In this document: piece by piece, positions 24,998 to 32,719 of the stretch
Position numbering within the stretch: position 1 is the first letter of the stretch
How the letters are laid out: every line of letters starts with the position of its first letter
NCBI GenBank assembly: GCA_027486845.1
Contig: JAIXOL010000078.1
Coordinates: forward strand, 1 to 64,000
Reading direction: 5' to 3'
Length of the DNA stretch: 64,000 nt
DNA from: Cytophagaceae bacterium
GTDB taxonomy: Bacteria; Bacteroidota; Bacteroidia; Cytophagales; Spirosomataceae
Made by a program: the position numbers and the translations under genes
The notes under the pieces: model-generated
Databases searched by the model: none
The model's input: the letters and a program-made list of their open reading frames with translations, nothing else
Told to the model about the DNA's origin: nothing

Positions 24998-26656
24998 TTA
25001 ATGTGTGATGCCAAGCATTTCAATAGCACTATGAATCGCATTTTCAGATGGATTTTCGCCACCAATCATTTTTGCAATTTCAATAATTCTTTCGTCTTGA
25101 CTTAACTGTTTGATACGGCTAACTGTTTTGGCAGATGAATTATCTTTATAAACAAAGAAATGCGACGAACCACGTCCAGCAATTTGGTGAAGATGAGTAA
25201 TTGCAATTACTTGAATACTTTGTGCCATTTCTCGCATCATTTTTCCAACTTTTATAGCTACTTCACCCGAAATTCCTGTGTCGATTTCGTCAAAAATGAT
25301 GGTTGGTAAAGAGCGTTTATCACCTAAAACGTATTTTATGGCAAGCATCAAGCGAGAAAATTCTCCACCCGAAGCGACATCTTTTAACTGTCGAGGTGTA
25401 ACGCCTTTATTAGCACTAAACAAAAAATTGATTTGATCGATTCCTTCACTGTTAAGTTGAATATTTTGGTGTTGAATTTTGAGGATAGCATTCGGCATTC
25501 CTAGCTCAATCAATAAGCCAATTACTCGTTTTTCTATTTCTGGTAAAACCTTTTGACGTACTTTTGAAAGTGATTCGGCCATTTTGGTTGCGGCATCGAA
25601 CGCTTTACTTACACGTTCTTTGGCTGCTGAAAGGTTTTCGCTCAAATTGAGTACTTTACTTACTTTTTCTTCCAAAATTGCTTGAATTTCGAGTAATTCA
25701 CCATTTGACTTTACGGCGTGTTTTTGATGAAGTTTATAAAGTAAATTCAGTCGGTCTTGAATTTCAATTATTTTCTGTCCATCAAGTTCGATATTATCTT
25801 CCTCTGATTCGATATCACGAGAAACGTCTTTTAATTCCAATAAACAGCTTTGAATCCTGTCTTTATATTGTTGATAATCAGGAGAATAGCTTGCAATAGG
25901 AGTCAATGAACTAATTGTAGATTGTAGTACCGAAAGGATAGATTGCTCTGAATTATTGAGTGATTCGTAAACAGTCTTTAAGCGGAGTTTCACTTCTTCG
26001 GCATGTTCTAAAATATTGAGTTCTTGTTCGAGCAGTTCTTGTTCGTTAGGATTTAGTTTGGCCTTAACGAGTTCTTCTAACTGAAAATTATTAAAATCAA
26101 ACTCTTTTTTATTTTGGTCAGCCTCAATTTGTAGCTGCTGATAAGCATCTTGAAGTTTTTTGTAAGTACGATACTTTTCTTGGTACTCAACTAATTTATC
26201 GTGGCATTGGGCATAAGTATCGACAATTCTTAGTTGATATTCATTTGAGCCAAGCAAAATCGAATCGTGCTGCGAATGAATATCCATTAACTGAGAGGCA
26301 ATTTTGCGGAGCGTTTCAAGCGTAACAGGCGTATCGTTGATAAACGCCCTTGATTTTCCACTTGGTGAAATCTCTCGACGCAAAATACACGAACTTTCGA
26401 AGTCGAGTTCTTCCTCTTCAAAAATATTTTTGATATAAAATCCTGCCATATCAAATGTACCTTCAATAATACATTTTTCCGACTCGTTGTATAGCGTTTT
26501 TGTATCAGCTCTATTGCCCAGCAATAAACCAATTGCACCGAGCATAATTGATTTACCCGCACCGGTTTCGCCTGTAACTATATTAAAATGAGCATCGGGC
26601 TTAAGTTCGAGATGCTCAATAAGTGCGTAATTCTTGATTAATAAATGTGAAAGCAT
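24998..26656 (-). CDS. recN: DNA repair ATPase RecN
   Basis: The 552-residue SMC-like protein matches the usual RecN length of about 553. Walker A is GETGAGKS at 29-36, preceded by LLIKNYALIEHLELKP. A long coiled-coil region (about 150-370) separates the ATPase halves. The C-terminal signature is VASGGEFSRLMLAIKYVL with Walker B TIIFDEIDTGISGEVA, and H-loop VIAITHLHQIA. RecN holds broken DNA ends together during recombination repair. No LexA-type box was searched for. Confidence 0.97.
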   Translation of the reverse strand: MLSHLLIKNYALIEHLELKPDAHFNIVTGETGAGKSIMLGAIGLLLGNRADTKTLYNESEKCIIEGTFDMAGFYIKNIFEEEELDFESSCILRREISPSGKSRAFINDTPVTLETLRKIASQLMDIHSQHDSILLGSNEYQLRIVDTYAQCHDKLVEYQEKYRTYKKLQDAYQQLQIEADQNKKEFDFNNFQLEELVKAKLNPNEQELLEQELNILEHAEEVKLRLKTVYESLNNSEQSILSVLQSTISSLTPIASYSPDYQQYKDRIQSCLLELKDVSRDIESEEDNIELDGQKIIEIQDRLNLLYKLHQKHAVKSNGELLEIQAILEEKVSKVLNLSENLSAAKERVSKAFDAATKMAESLSKVRQKVLPEIEKRVIGLLIELGMPNAILKIQHQNIQLNSEGIDQINFLFSANKGVTPRQLKDVASGGEFSRLMLAIKYVLGDKRSLPTIIFDEIDTGISGEVAIKVGKMMREMAQSIQVIAITHLHQIAGRGSSHFFVYKDNSSAKTVSRIKQLSQDERIIEIAKMIGGENPSENAIHSAIEMLGITH

Positions 26657-27004
26657 AAAAATCTGGCTTTATTTGCGTGATTAGGCTTTGATTAGTCCAA
26701 CAGTCAACAGTCCGTGGTTTACAGTAGTTTAATTATAATAAAATGTAACATCTGCATTGGTTTTTTGAGAATATCAAATCTTTTATGCTGCAAACTATTA
26801 TTTTTATCTAAAATAACTATTTTGTTTCACCTTTAAATTAAATGACAAATTTAGACCGAATTTTATTAAAGAAAGTAGAAAAGAGAATGATTTTTTGTAA
26901 AAATTTATTTTTATTATTAGTAAATTAGTTGCTGGGGAATTTGTTATTGGCAAACTTGGAAATTGGTTCGTTAGATTGATAACCTGTAACGAGTTTCCTA
27001 ATAA
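26657..27004. other. Intergenic stretch without gene
   Basis: The 348 bases between recN and lptC hold no supported ORF. Near 26696-26730 there is a fragment CAACAGTCAACAGTCCGTGG that resembles the GTCAACGG...CAGTCCACAG fragment at 57749-57770, a dispersed repeat type. The rest is AT-rich with no clear hairpin. Confidence 0.6.
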
Positions 27005-27598
27005 CTAATAACTCGTAGTATCCGTAGAGACATCGTCATCGGTTTGAGAGTTGAGTGAGTCAACGGCAAATGTGCCTTTTGTCTTTCGCATTGTGTAGTG
27101 TGTAAAATCTTGATCAGCATCCATTCCAATTCCGTGAAGTTCTTCTTTGGGAGTTTTGATGGTGAATTTTCGGTCGGTATAAACTTTTTTTCTTAGTGGA
27201 CTCCAATTTAGTAAATCTGTAGCAAGGCTTTGTTGTTGTAATCGGTTAAAGAAGAATACATTGCCCATCACTTTATAAAGTCCGTTGCTTTTTTCGTAAC
27301 GACCAGAATCGCCACGTAGCGAAGAATATTCAACACCATTTTTATCGTAAAATGTTACATATACGGTTTTTGGATATACCTCATCTTCGTTTTGAAACTT
27401 TAATTGTCGAGCCGTAGTAAGTTTTACTGTTGTTCGCCCCGAATCACTGTACATTACATTCAGATTTTCGGTGGACATGAGTGGGCCATTATATTTGGTT
27501 GCTACTTCAACTTTCTTTTTTTCTTCACATGAAGTAAAGAAGAAAGCGATTATGAACAAACAGCTAAATTCTACTATGTTTTTTGTGATGTTAACCAT
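27005..27598 (-). CDS. lptC: LPS export periplasmic protein LptC-like lipoprotein
   Basis: The 197-residue protein has a lipoprotein-type signal (FFFTSC). The mature part is a beta-jellyroll of the LptC/OstA type: YNGPLMSTENLNVMYSDSGRTTVKLTTAR, then YPKTVYVTFYDKNGVEYSSLRGDSGRYEKSNGLYKVMGNVFF. The patterns L-x-A-D/G-x-G-x-Y and V-x-G-N-V are typical. LptC links the inner-membrane LptBFG exporter to the periplasmic bridge. It follows an outer-membrane protein gene and coaX, a frequent order in Bacteroidota. Confidence 0.8.
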   Translation of the reverse strand: MVNITKNIVEFSCLFIIAFFFTSCEEKKKVEVATKYNGPLMSTENLNVMYSDSGRTTVKLTTARQLKFQNEDEVYPKTVYVTFYDKNGVEYSSLRGDSGRYEKSNGLYKVMGNVFFFNRLQQQSLATDLLNWSPLRKKVYTDRKFTIKTPKEELHGIGMDADQDFTHYTMRKTKGTFAVDSLNSQTDDDVSTDTTSY

Positions 27599-27679
27599 GT
27601 TTTTAGATAAAATGATTGTGCGATTTAAGCGAAATTTTACGTAATCTGGTAATCTGCAAAACTTCGCCTCACAAAGATT

Positions 27680-28975
27680 TTAATCAATTTTAGGTTTCAA
27701 GAACCAACGAGTATCCATTAATGAAAAACCTAGCGACATTTTTATATAGTTTTCTTTCACTAATCCATTTCCAATTACCCCACGATTTCCGATTGAAACC
27801 GAGAAATCAATATAACTTACACTACGATAAGCCAGTGGAGTAGATAAACCTAATGAAAAACTATTATCTTTAATGTGTGTGCCATTTACTAAATAAGGAG
27901 TCTTAACTTGTTGAAAACCAGCACGATAAAAAACCTGATTAAAGTATTTGGTAGAAGTGTATTTTGGAAGGTATTCAATACCAAATGCGATTTTCTCATT
28001 GGCTGTAAGATTACTCTCTTTTTTACCATCAAAATTTAAATAATTTGCCCAATCTTGACGGCTATATTCAGCGGCGAAAGTCCATTTATATGGGCTTTCT
28101 ATACTAAATCCCAGTGCATATCTTGAAGGTAAAGTAATTCCTCCTTTATACAATGACAATGTATCGGGTTTCTGAATTACTTGTGGGCCATTTCCTTGGT
28201 CGTATAATGTCGAGTAAGTTCTTAGACGCTCACCATTTAGTTTACTTTGAAGTTCGTATGTTCCACCAATATTTAAATTCCATTTTTCGGTAAGTTTTTG
28301 TTGGAATGCAAATCCTGTTTTAAACTCAAAACCATTCATAGATTTACGGTCAGAATAGCGAAGATATAAATCATCAGAATTTACTAATAGGCGTGAGGTT
28401 GTATCGCGTGTAAAGGTTCCAAAATAATATCCAACTTCTGCACCTAAATATAGTTTTTTTCCTATTATTACTCCATTTGTCCAAGCTGCTTTTGAAAGCC
28501 CGCCTGAACCTTTATAGATATGGTTTACACTTTTATCTGTTCCTGCGATTGTTTGAGTAAAACGAGCTTCATGATCAACTCCTGAATAAGGTTGCATTGT
28601 GATTGATGTCGTCCACTTTGTTTTGACTGGGAAAGCCAGCGTAATATGGCTTAAATTCATACCAAAATCAGACTGGGAAAGTGTTTCGTTCGATAGTGTT
28701 TTGTATTGACCACGTAAGCCAGTATTGAATGCTACATAACGATTTTTAGCCAATAGTGCGGGATTTATCGTATTTACTGTAATACCATTGCCAAAACTTA
28801 ACCCTGTACCTCCCATTGCATCATTAGCAATAGAACTGCCTGAGAAAATATCTCCAATTCCTAGAGCTGAATAAGGTGAATTACCGTAAAGTCGAGATTC
28901 TTTTTGTGCGAAAGATTCAGTAATTGACAAGATACAGATAAATAGGTAAGCAGTTAGTTTAATTTGTTTCAACAT
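27680..28975 (-). CDS. Outer-membrane beta-barrel protein, unknown role
   Basis: The 431-residue protein has a signal peptide ending in ITESFAQ. Mature sequence begins RLYGNSPYSALGIGDIFSG and ANDAMGGTGLSFGNGITVNTINPALLA, which resembles FadL/PorV-like barrels. Alternating strands continue to FSLGLSTPLAYR and the terminal KMSLGFSLMDTRWF. It overlaps the end of coaX by 17 bases and precedes lptC, so it probably belongs to the same operon. A transport or T9SS-shuttle role is possible but not shown by the sequence. Confidence 0.65.
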   Translation of the reverse strand: MLKQIKLTAYLFICILSITESFAQKESRLYGNSPYSALGIGDIFSGSSIANDAMGGTGLSFGNGITVNTINPALLAKNRYVAFNTGLRGQYKTLSNETLSQSDFGMNLSHITLAFPVKTKWTTSITMQPYSGVDHEARFTQTIAGTDKSVNHIYKGSGGLSKAAWTNGVIIGKKLYLGAEVGYYFGTFTRDTTSRLLVNSDDLYLRYSDRKSMNGFEFKTGFAFQQKLTEKWNLNIGGTYELQSKLNGERLRTYSTLYDQGNGPQVIQKPDTLSLYKGGITLPSRYALGFSIESPYKWTFAAEYSRQDWANYLNFDGKKESNLTANEKIAFGIEYLPKYTSTKYFNQVFYRAGFQQVKTPYLVNGTHIKDNSFSLGLSTPLAYRSVSYIDFSVSIGNRGVIGNGLVKENYIKMSLGFSLMDTRWFLKPKID

Positions 28976-29741
28976 TGTATTGTAAAATTCTGTTCAGACC
29001 AATTAGGGTCAAATTTGGGATATATTGTATCGAAAAAATAGCGTTTGATGCTACTTGCTTTGCTTCGGATGTTAAATTGACTGCAAAGGTCGGCTTTTTT
29101 ATTTGACTTTCAAAGAAACTCGCATCGCCACCGCACAATATAACTTGGCAATCACCGAGTTTTAAGTAATTTTCTATCATTCCGTTGGCTTCTGCAATTA
29201 TTGCATTGATTACACCACTCTGAATACAGGCTTTTGTGTTTTTTCCGATTAAATCAGGGATTCCTTCAGCTTCTACTAAAGGCAGTCTTTTAGTAAACGT
29301 GTGAAGTGCCTCGAATCGTATTCGCATACCAAGGGAAATTATCCCACCTTCAAATGCCCCAAATTTTGAAACGTAATCGTATTTAATGGCCGTGCCCATA
29401 TCAATAATAAGAACGTTTTGATTTGGAAACAGAAAATTAGCACCAACTGCTCCTGCCAATCGGTCTGCACCGAGCGTTTGAGGCGTCTCGTAATGCTTTT
29501 TTATTGGAACTGGTGTTTCTGGACTAAGAAATAATTTGTTTAATTCAATTTTACTAAAAATAGCCTCAAGTTCTAAATGGCTTTTGGTGACCGATGAAAT
29601 AATGATACTTTTAACATTATTTAATAAAATTAGTTCTTCTATTTTTGAAAACTCTAAGCCACGATGAACATCCAAAAGCTGATTTTTCTCAAAAAAACCA
29701 ATTTTTGTGTAGGTATTTCCAATATCAATGGCTGCATTCAT
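28959..29741 (-). CDS. coaX: Type III pantothenate kinase
   Basis: The 260-residue ASKHA-fold kinase phosphorylates pantothenate in coenzyme A synthesis. Phosphate-binding motifs are AIDIGNTYTKIG near the start and LIIDMGTAIKYDYV around residue 115. The type III marker GADRLAGAVGA lies between them, and FEGGIISLGMRIRFEAL and ILCGGDASFF follow. Length is normal for the family. Its 3' end overlaps the outer-membrane protein gene, which indicates translational coupling. Confidence 0.95.
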   Translation of the reverse strand: MNAAIDIGNTYTKIGFFEKNQLLDVHRGLEFSKIEELILLNNVKSIIISSVTKSHLELEAIFSKIELNKLFLSPETPVPIKKHYETPQTLGADRLAGAVGANFLFPNQNVLIIDMGTAIKYDYVSKFGAFEGGIISLGMRIRFEALHTFTKRLPLVEAEGIPDLIGKNTKACIQSGVINAIIAEANGMIENYLKLGDCQVILCGGDASFFESQIKKPTFAVNLTSEAKQVASNAIFSIQYIPNLTLIGLNRILQYNVETN

Positions 29742-29821
29742 AAATCAAAAGGTAAACCTTTTTTAGGTGTAGAATAAATTGTTTGCCCAAAATTTAAGAT
29801 TTGGCAAAAATTGATTTTTAC

Positions 29822-30613
29822 CTATTCTTTTTCTTTCGGCTTAGTTTTGATAGGCGTCTTTTTGCGAATATTAGCTGGGCGTTTAGTGATTTCGATTGGA
29901 TAATTCAATAAATCACGTATAACGACCGACGCACAAACCCCACCAAAAGCAGCGGGTAAATAAGAAATTGTGCCATAAGCAGAACGTTTAAAATTAGAAC
30001 CATCTGTCAAAATCAATGATTCTTTCATCACAGGTTCGATTGAAAAAACGGCTTTGATTCCAGCATTTACACCAAGTTTTTTAATTCTTTTTCTTATATA
30101 TTGGGCAAAAAGACATTCATAAGTATCAAACAAATCAGTTACTCGAAGTTTGGTTGGGTCGATTTTTCCACCAGCACCCATTGAGCTTACGATTCGCTGA
30201 CCTTTTGAATAAGCCGTTGTTAATAAGGTGAGTTTGGGCGTAACACTATCAATACAATCCATTATATAATCGTATTTTGTTTCGAGAATCTCACGGCATT
30301 TTGTTGGTGTAAGAAACTCTTTTACAACGTGTAATTTTAATTCTGGATTGATGGCCAAAAGTCGTTCGGCCATTATATCGGCTTTTGAAACTCCATGGTT
30401 CGTAGCGAGGGCTGGCAATTGGCGGTTTCGGTTGGTTGGGTCAACTACGTCTCCATCGACGATTGTCATTTCACCTACACCTGAGCGACAGATATATTCG
30501 GCAGCAAATGAGCCGACACCGCCCAGTCCTACGACTAAGACGTGAGCATTTTGGAGTTGGTCGATTCCTTCTTTACCAACTAATAATTCGGAGCGAGAGA
30601 GCCAAGCGGGCAT
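29822..30613 (-). CDS. tcdA: tRNA threonylcarbamoyladenosine dehydratase
   Basis: The 263-residue E1-like protein cyclises t6A37 of tRNA to ct6A using ATP. The nucleotide-binding motif is VLVVGLGGVGSFAAEYICRSGVG (about 25-47). It is followed by DGDVVDPTNRNRQ with the adenylation Arg pair, a DYIMDCIDSVTPK segment, and the C-terminal PAAFGGVCASVVIRDL. It is distinguished from MoeB/ThiF by the absence of zinc CxxC pairs and by its length (E. coli TcdA 268). An 18-base repeat lies directly upstream of its start. Confidence 0.92.
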   Translation of the reverse strand: MPAWLSRSELLVGKEGIDQLQNAHVLVVGLGGVGSFAAEYICRSGVGEMTIVDGDVVDPTNRNRQLPALATNHGVSKADIMAERLLAINPELKLHVVKEFLTPTKCREILETKYDYIMDCIDSVTPKLTLLTTAYSKGQRIVSSMGAGGKIDPTKLRVTDLFDTYECLFAQYIRKRIKKLGVNAGIKAVFSIEPVMKESLILTDGSNFKRSAYGTISYLPAAFGGVCASVVIRDLLNYPIEITKRPANIRKKTPIKTKPKEKE

Positions 30614-30618
30614 TTTTG

Positions 30619-30636
30619 AGTTCTGAGTTTTGAGTT
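30619..30636. repeat. AGTTCTGAGTTTTGAGTT repeat, copy 1
   Basis: This 18-mer lies six bases in front of the tcdA start codon and recurs identically at 44568-44585 at the start of the aminotransferase gene. Degenerate GAGTT units continue to about 30660. Confidence 0.7.
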
Positions 30637-30744
30637 CAGAGTCTTGAGTTAGCAGTTCTGAGGTTTCAACTAAACATTATTAAGTTTTAGTGCGAAAAGT
30701 CTCAGAATTGTACGGGCGAACCCGTTAAAACTCAAAACATAGAA

Positions 30745-32670
30745 CTAATTTAGTAAATATCCAAACGTTTTCAGTTTGGTTTTTAGCGTTGGGTAATCTT
30801 TTTTTGATACGATGATTTGGTAATCCTCGGCTTTTATCAAAAGTTTTTTGATTGATGGATTTTGAATCAATAGTTTGATAAGTTCGGGATCATCATTTGG
30901 AATTTTGAAAACCAAAACTTCTGAAATCGGTGTTAATGGATGTATTTTTTTGTCGAGAATATTGAAAAATATCTTCCAATTGGCAGGTAAATCTGTGTTG
31001 ATAATTTGCTTGAAAATATCAATCTTGATTTTTAATTCTTTTTTGCTGTTGATATTTTTCAAGAAAGTTTCGTTTGAAACTGCATAACGATTTGAGCCAA
31101 TTTTATCGGCATAAGTTCCCAAAAGATTATCGGTTATGGCGGTTTCTCCTTCCACTAAAATAATCAAATTTTCATTAGAAAGTGTTAAATCGTAACTCTT
31201 TTTTATTTTTGGTGCTTCATATTGCGTTGTTTTTCCTAATATAAATGCCCCCAAATTGGTGAGTTTTACAGCTTTTATACCATCATAAACAGAAAAATAA
31301 GTCTTTCCAAGTTCGGTTGTATCAATATCGTCGTAAGCAATATCCAATAGACCGTAACATGACCAAAGCATGATGTTCCCTTTCAGTATTGGTTCTTCGA
31401 TAAATGTTTTTAGATTAGCTTTTTTTATTGATTTCTTTTCTTTACGATAATTTCCTTCAACTTCATAAGTAAGATAATTGCACATTTCGTGTAAGCTTGA
31501 GATTTGAAAATTATAACTGCGAAATGAGGCAAAGTCAATAAAATTCTTGATACTGATCCATGCGTTGATGGGTAAATTTTTGACAACTTCAATAAAATTT
31601 GACTCTACATTAATGATATTGTAGAGATGATGCGAACCTTTTAGACTCGTCAGAATGTGAACGTGACTTGCAAAATTCTTTATATATATATTCTCGAAAT
31701 AGTTTTTCAGAATTCCAGTAAATGTTTCTTCTTTTTTAGGTTTACTTTCGCAAACAAGCATAGACGACAATAAATATGTTTTTAAATGTTGTAATTCTTT
31801 TGAACTGGTTTCAGGGTATAATTCGTTGATATTAAGTGTCTTACGTGTTTTCCCAAGCGTGTTGAGCATTACTCTACCTGGCCCTGATACTTTTATATTA
31901 CCTGCCTGATTATAACTCAATAAATTTGGCAAATTGACGAAAATCTCGGTTTCAGAACTCGAAAAATAGGTGGTTTTTGGTGCTTCTGTGAGTGGTATTA
32001 AATTATAATGTATAGGTTTATCATAAAAATCTTTCACAACTCGGCGGATTTCAATTGGAAGTTCAACGGTGAAAGTTTTTAGATAAGAATTTAATTCATA
32101 ACTATAATTTGATTCTGACTCAATCGCAAATACCATGAACTCTTTGCGGAGGTCTTTTTCGATATATTTTTTATTATTATAGCTGATTTTTTCAATATTT
32201 CTTGTAATAGAAATCCCAGTTTCACTTAAAATATCTTCGTCCGAAAGCTCATCTTGCCAAACTAAAAAATCCAAAACTTTTCTTACATCTTGGTCGAGGC
32301 TATTCAAAAAGTGTTCAAAAATAGTTTTATTTTTGAACACTTTGGCAACTAAATTACAATATTCTAATTTGGTAGTTTTGGCATAATTAGTTTTTAAATT
32401 GACGAAATCTGCTTCCGAAAAATCATTATCCAACATCAGTGCTGCATTGGTTTCAAACATGTTAAGCAGCGGTTTACGAAAGCCTTGCATGAAGTTTTCT
32501 CGTTTATACAAACTTTTATCAAGGTCTTTGGCCAGTTTTGATAATTCATCTTTTGAATTGCCAAATACCGAAGGTTTCGGTTTATTATCTTTCTGAATAC
32601 CCAAGCCTATGGAAGCCATAAACTTGTCGTAATCATTGAATAATTTGTCTAATTCTCGTTCTTTTGCCAT
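30745..32670 (-). CDS. Motorless XPB/Ssl2-like helicase-associated protein
   Basis: The 641-residue cytoplasmic protein has no Walker motifs. The middle holds helical winged-helix-like parts (SLDQDVRKVLDFLVWQDELSDEDILSETGI at about 125-155). The C-terminal 200 residues follow the pattern of the helicase C-terminal domain 3 (XPB/Ssl2-like, PF13625): VKLTNLGAFILG, then a strand block NLIILVEGE, then LLGTYADKIGSNRYAVSNETF, then TDLPANWKIFF, and finally IIVSKKDYPTLKTKLKTFGYLL. That family assignment is by pattern only. The SNF2 helicase gene lies 49 bases upstream on the same strand, so the two probably work as a complex. No published function is known to me. Confidence 0.55.
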   Translation of the reverse strand: MAKERELDKLFNDYDKFMASIGLGIQKDNKPKPSVFGNSKDELSKLAKDLDKSLYKRENFMQGFRKPLLNMFETNAALMLDNDFSEADFVNLKTNYAKTTKLEYCNLVAKVFKNKTIFEHFLNSLDQDVRKVLDFLVWQDELSDEDILSETGISITRNIEKISYNNKKYIEKDLRKEFMVFAIESESNYSYELNSYLKTFTVELPIEIRRVVKDFYDKPIHYNLIPLTEAPKTTYFSSSETEIFVNLPNLLSYNQAGNIKVSGPGRVMLNTLGKTRKTLNINELYPETSSKELQHLKTYLLSSMLVCESKPKKEETFTGILKNYFENIYIKNFASHVHILTSLKGSHHLYNIINVESNFIEVVKNLPINAWISIKNFIDFASFRSYNFQISSLHEMCNYLTYEVEGNYRKEKKSIKKANLKTFIEEPILKGNIMLWSCYGLLDIAYDDIDTTELGKTYFSVYDGIKAVKLTNLGAFILGKTTQYEAPKIKKSYDLTLSNENLIILVEGETAITDNLLGTYADKIGSNRYAVSNETFLKNINSKKELKIKIDIFKQIINTDLPANWKIFFNILDKKIHPLTPISEVLVFKIPNDDPELIKLLIQNPSIKKLLIKAEDYQIIVSKKDYPTLKTKLKTFGYLLN

Positions 32671-32719
32671 GTTTATTATATTTGACTTTTAGCTTTTACA
32701 ATTTTTCTAAAAGCTATTT

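Noticed and set aside
30619-30660. GAGTT-rich array considered as a CRISPR or operator array.
   Set aside because: Units are irregular and very short with no spacers; it matches a dispersed repeat.
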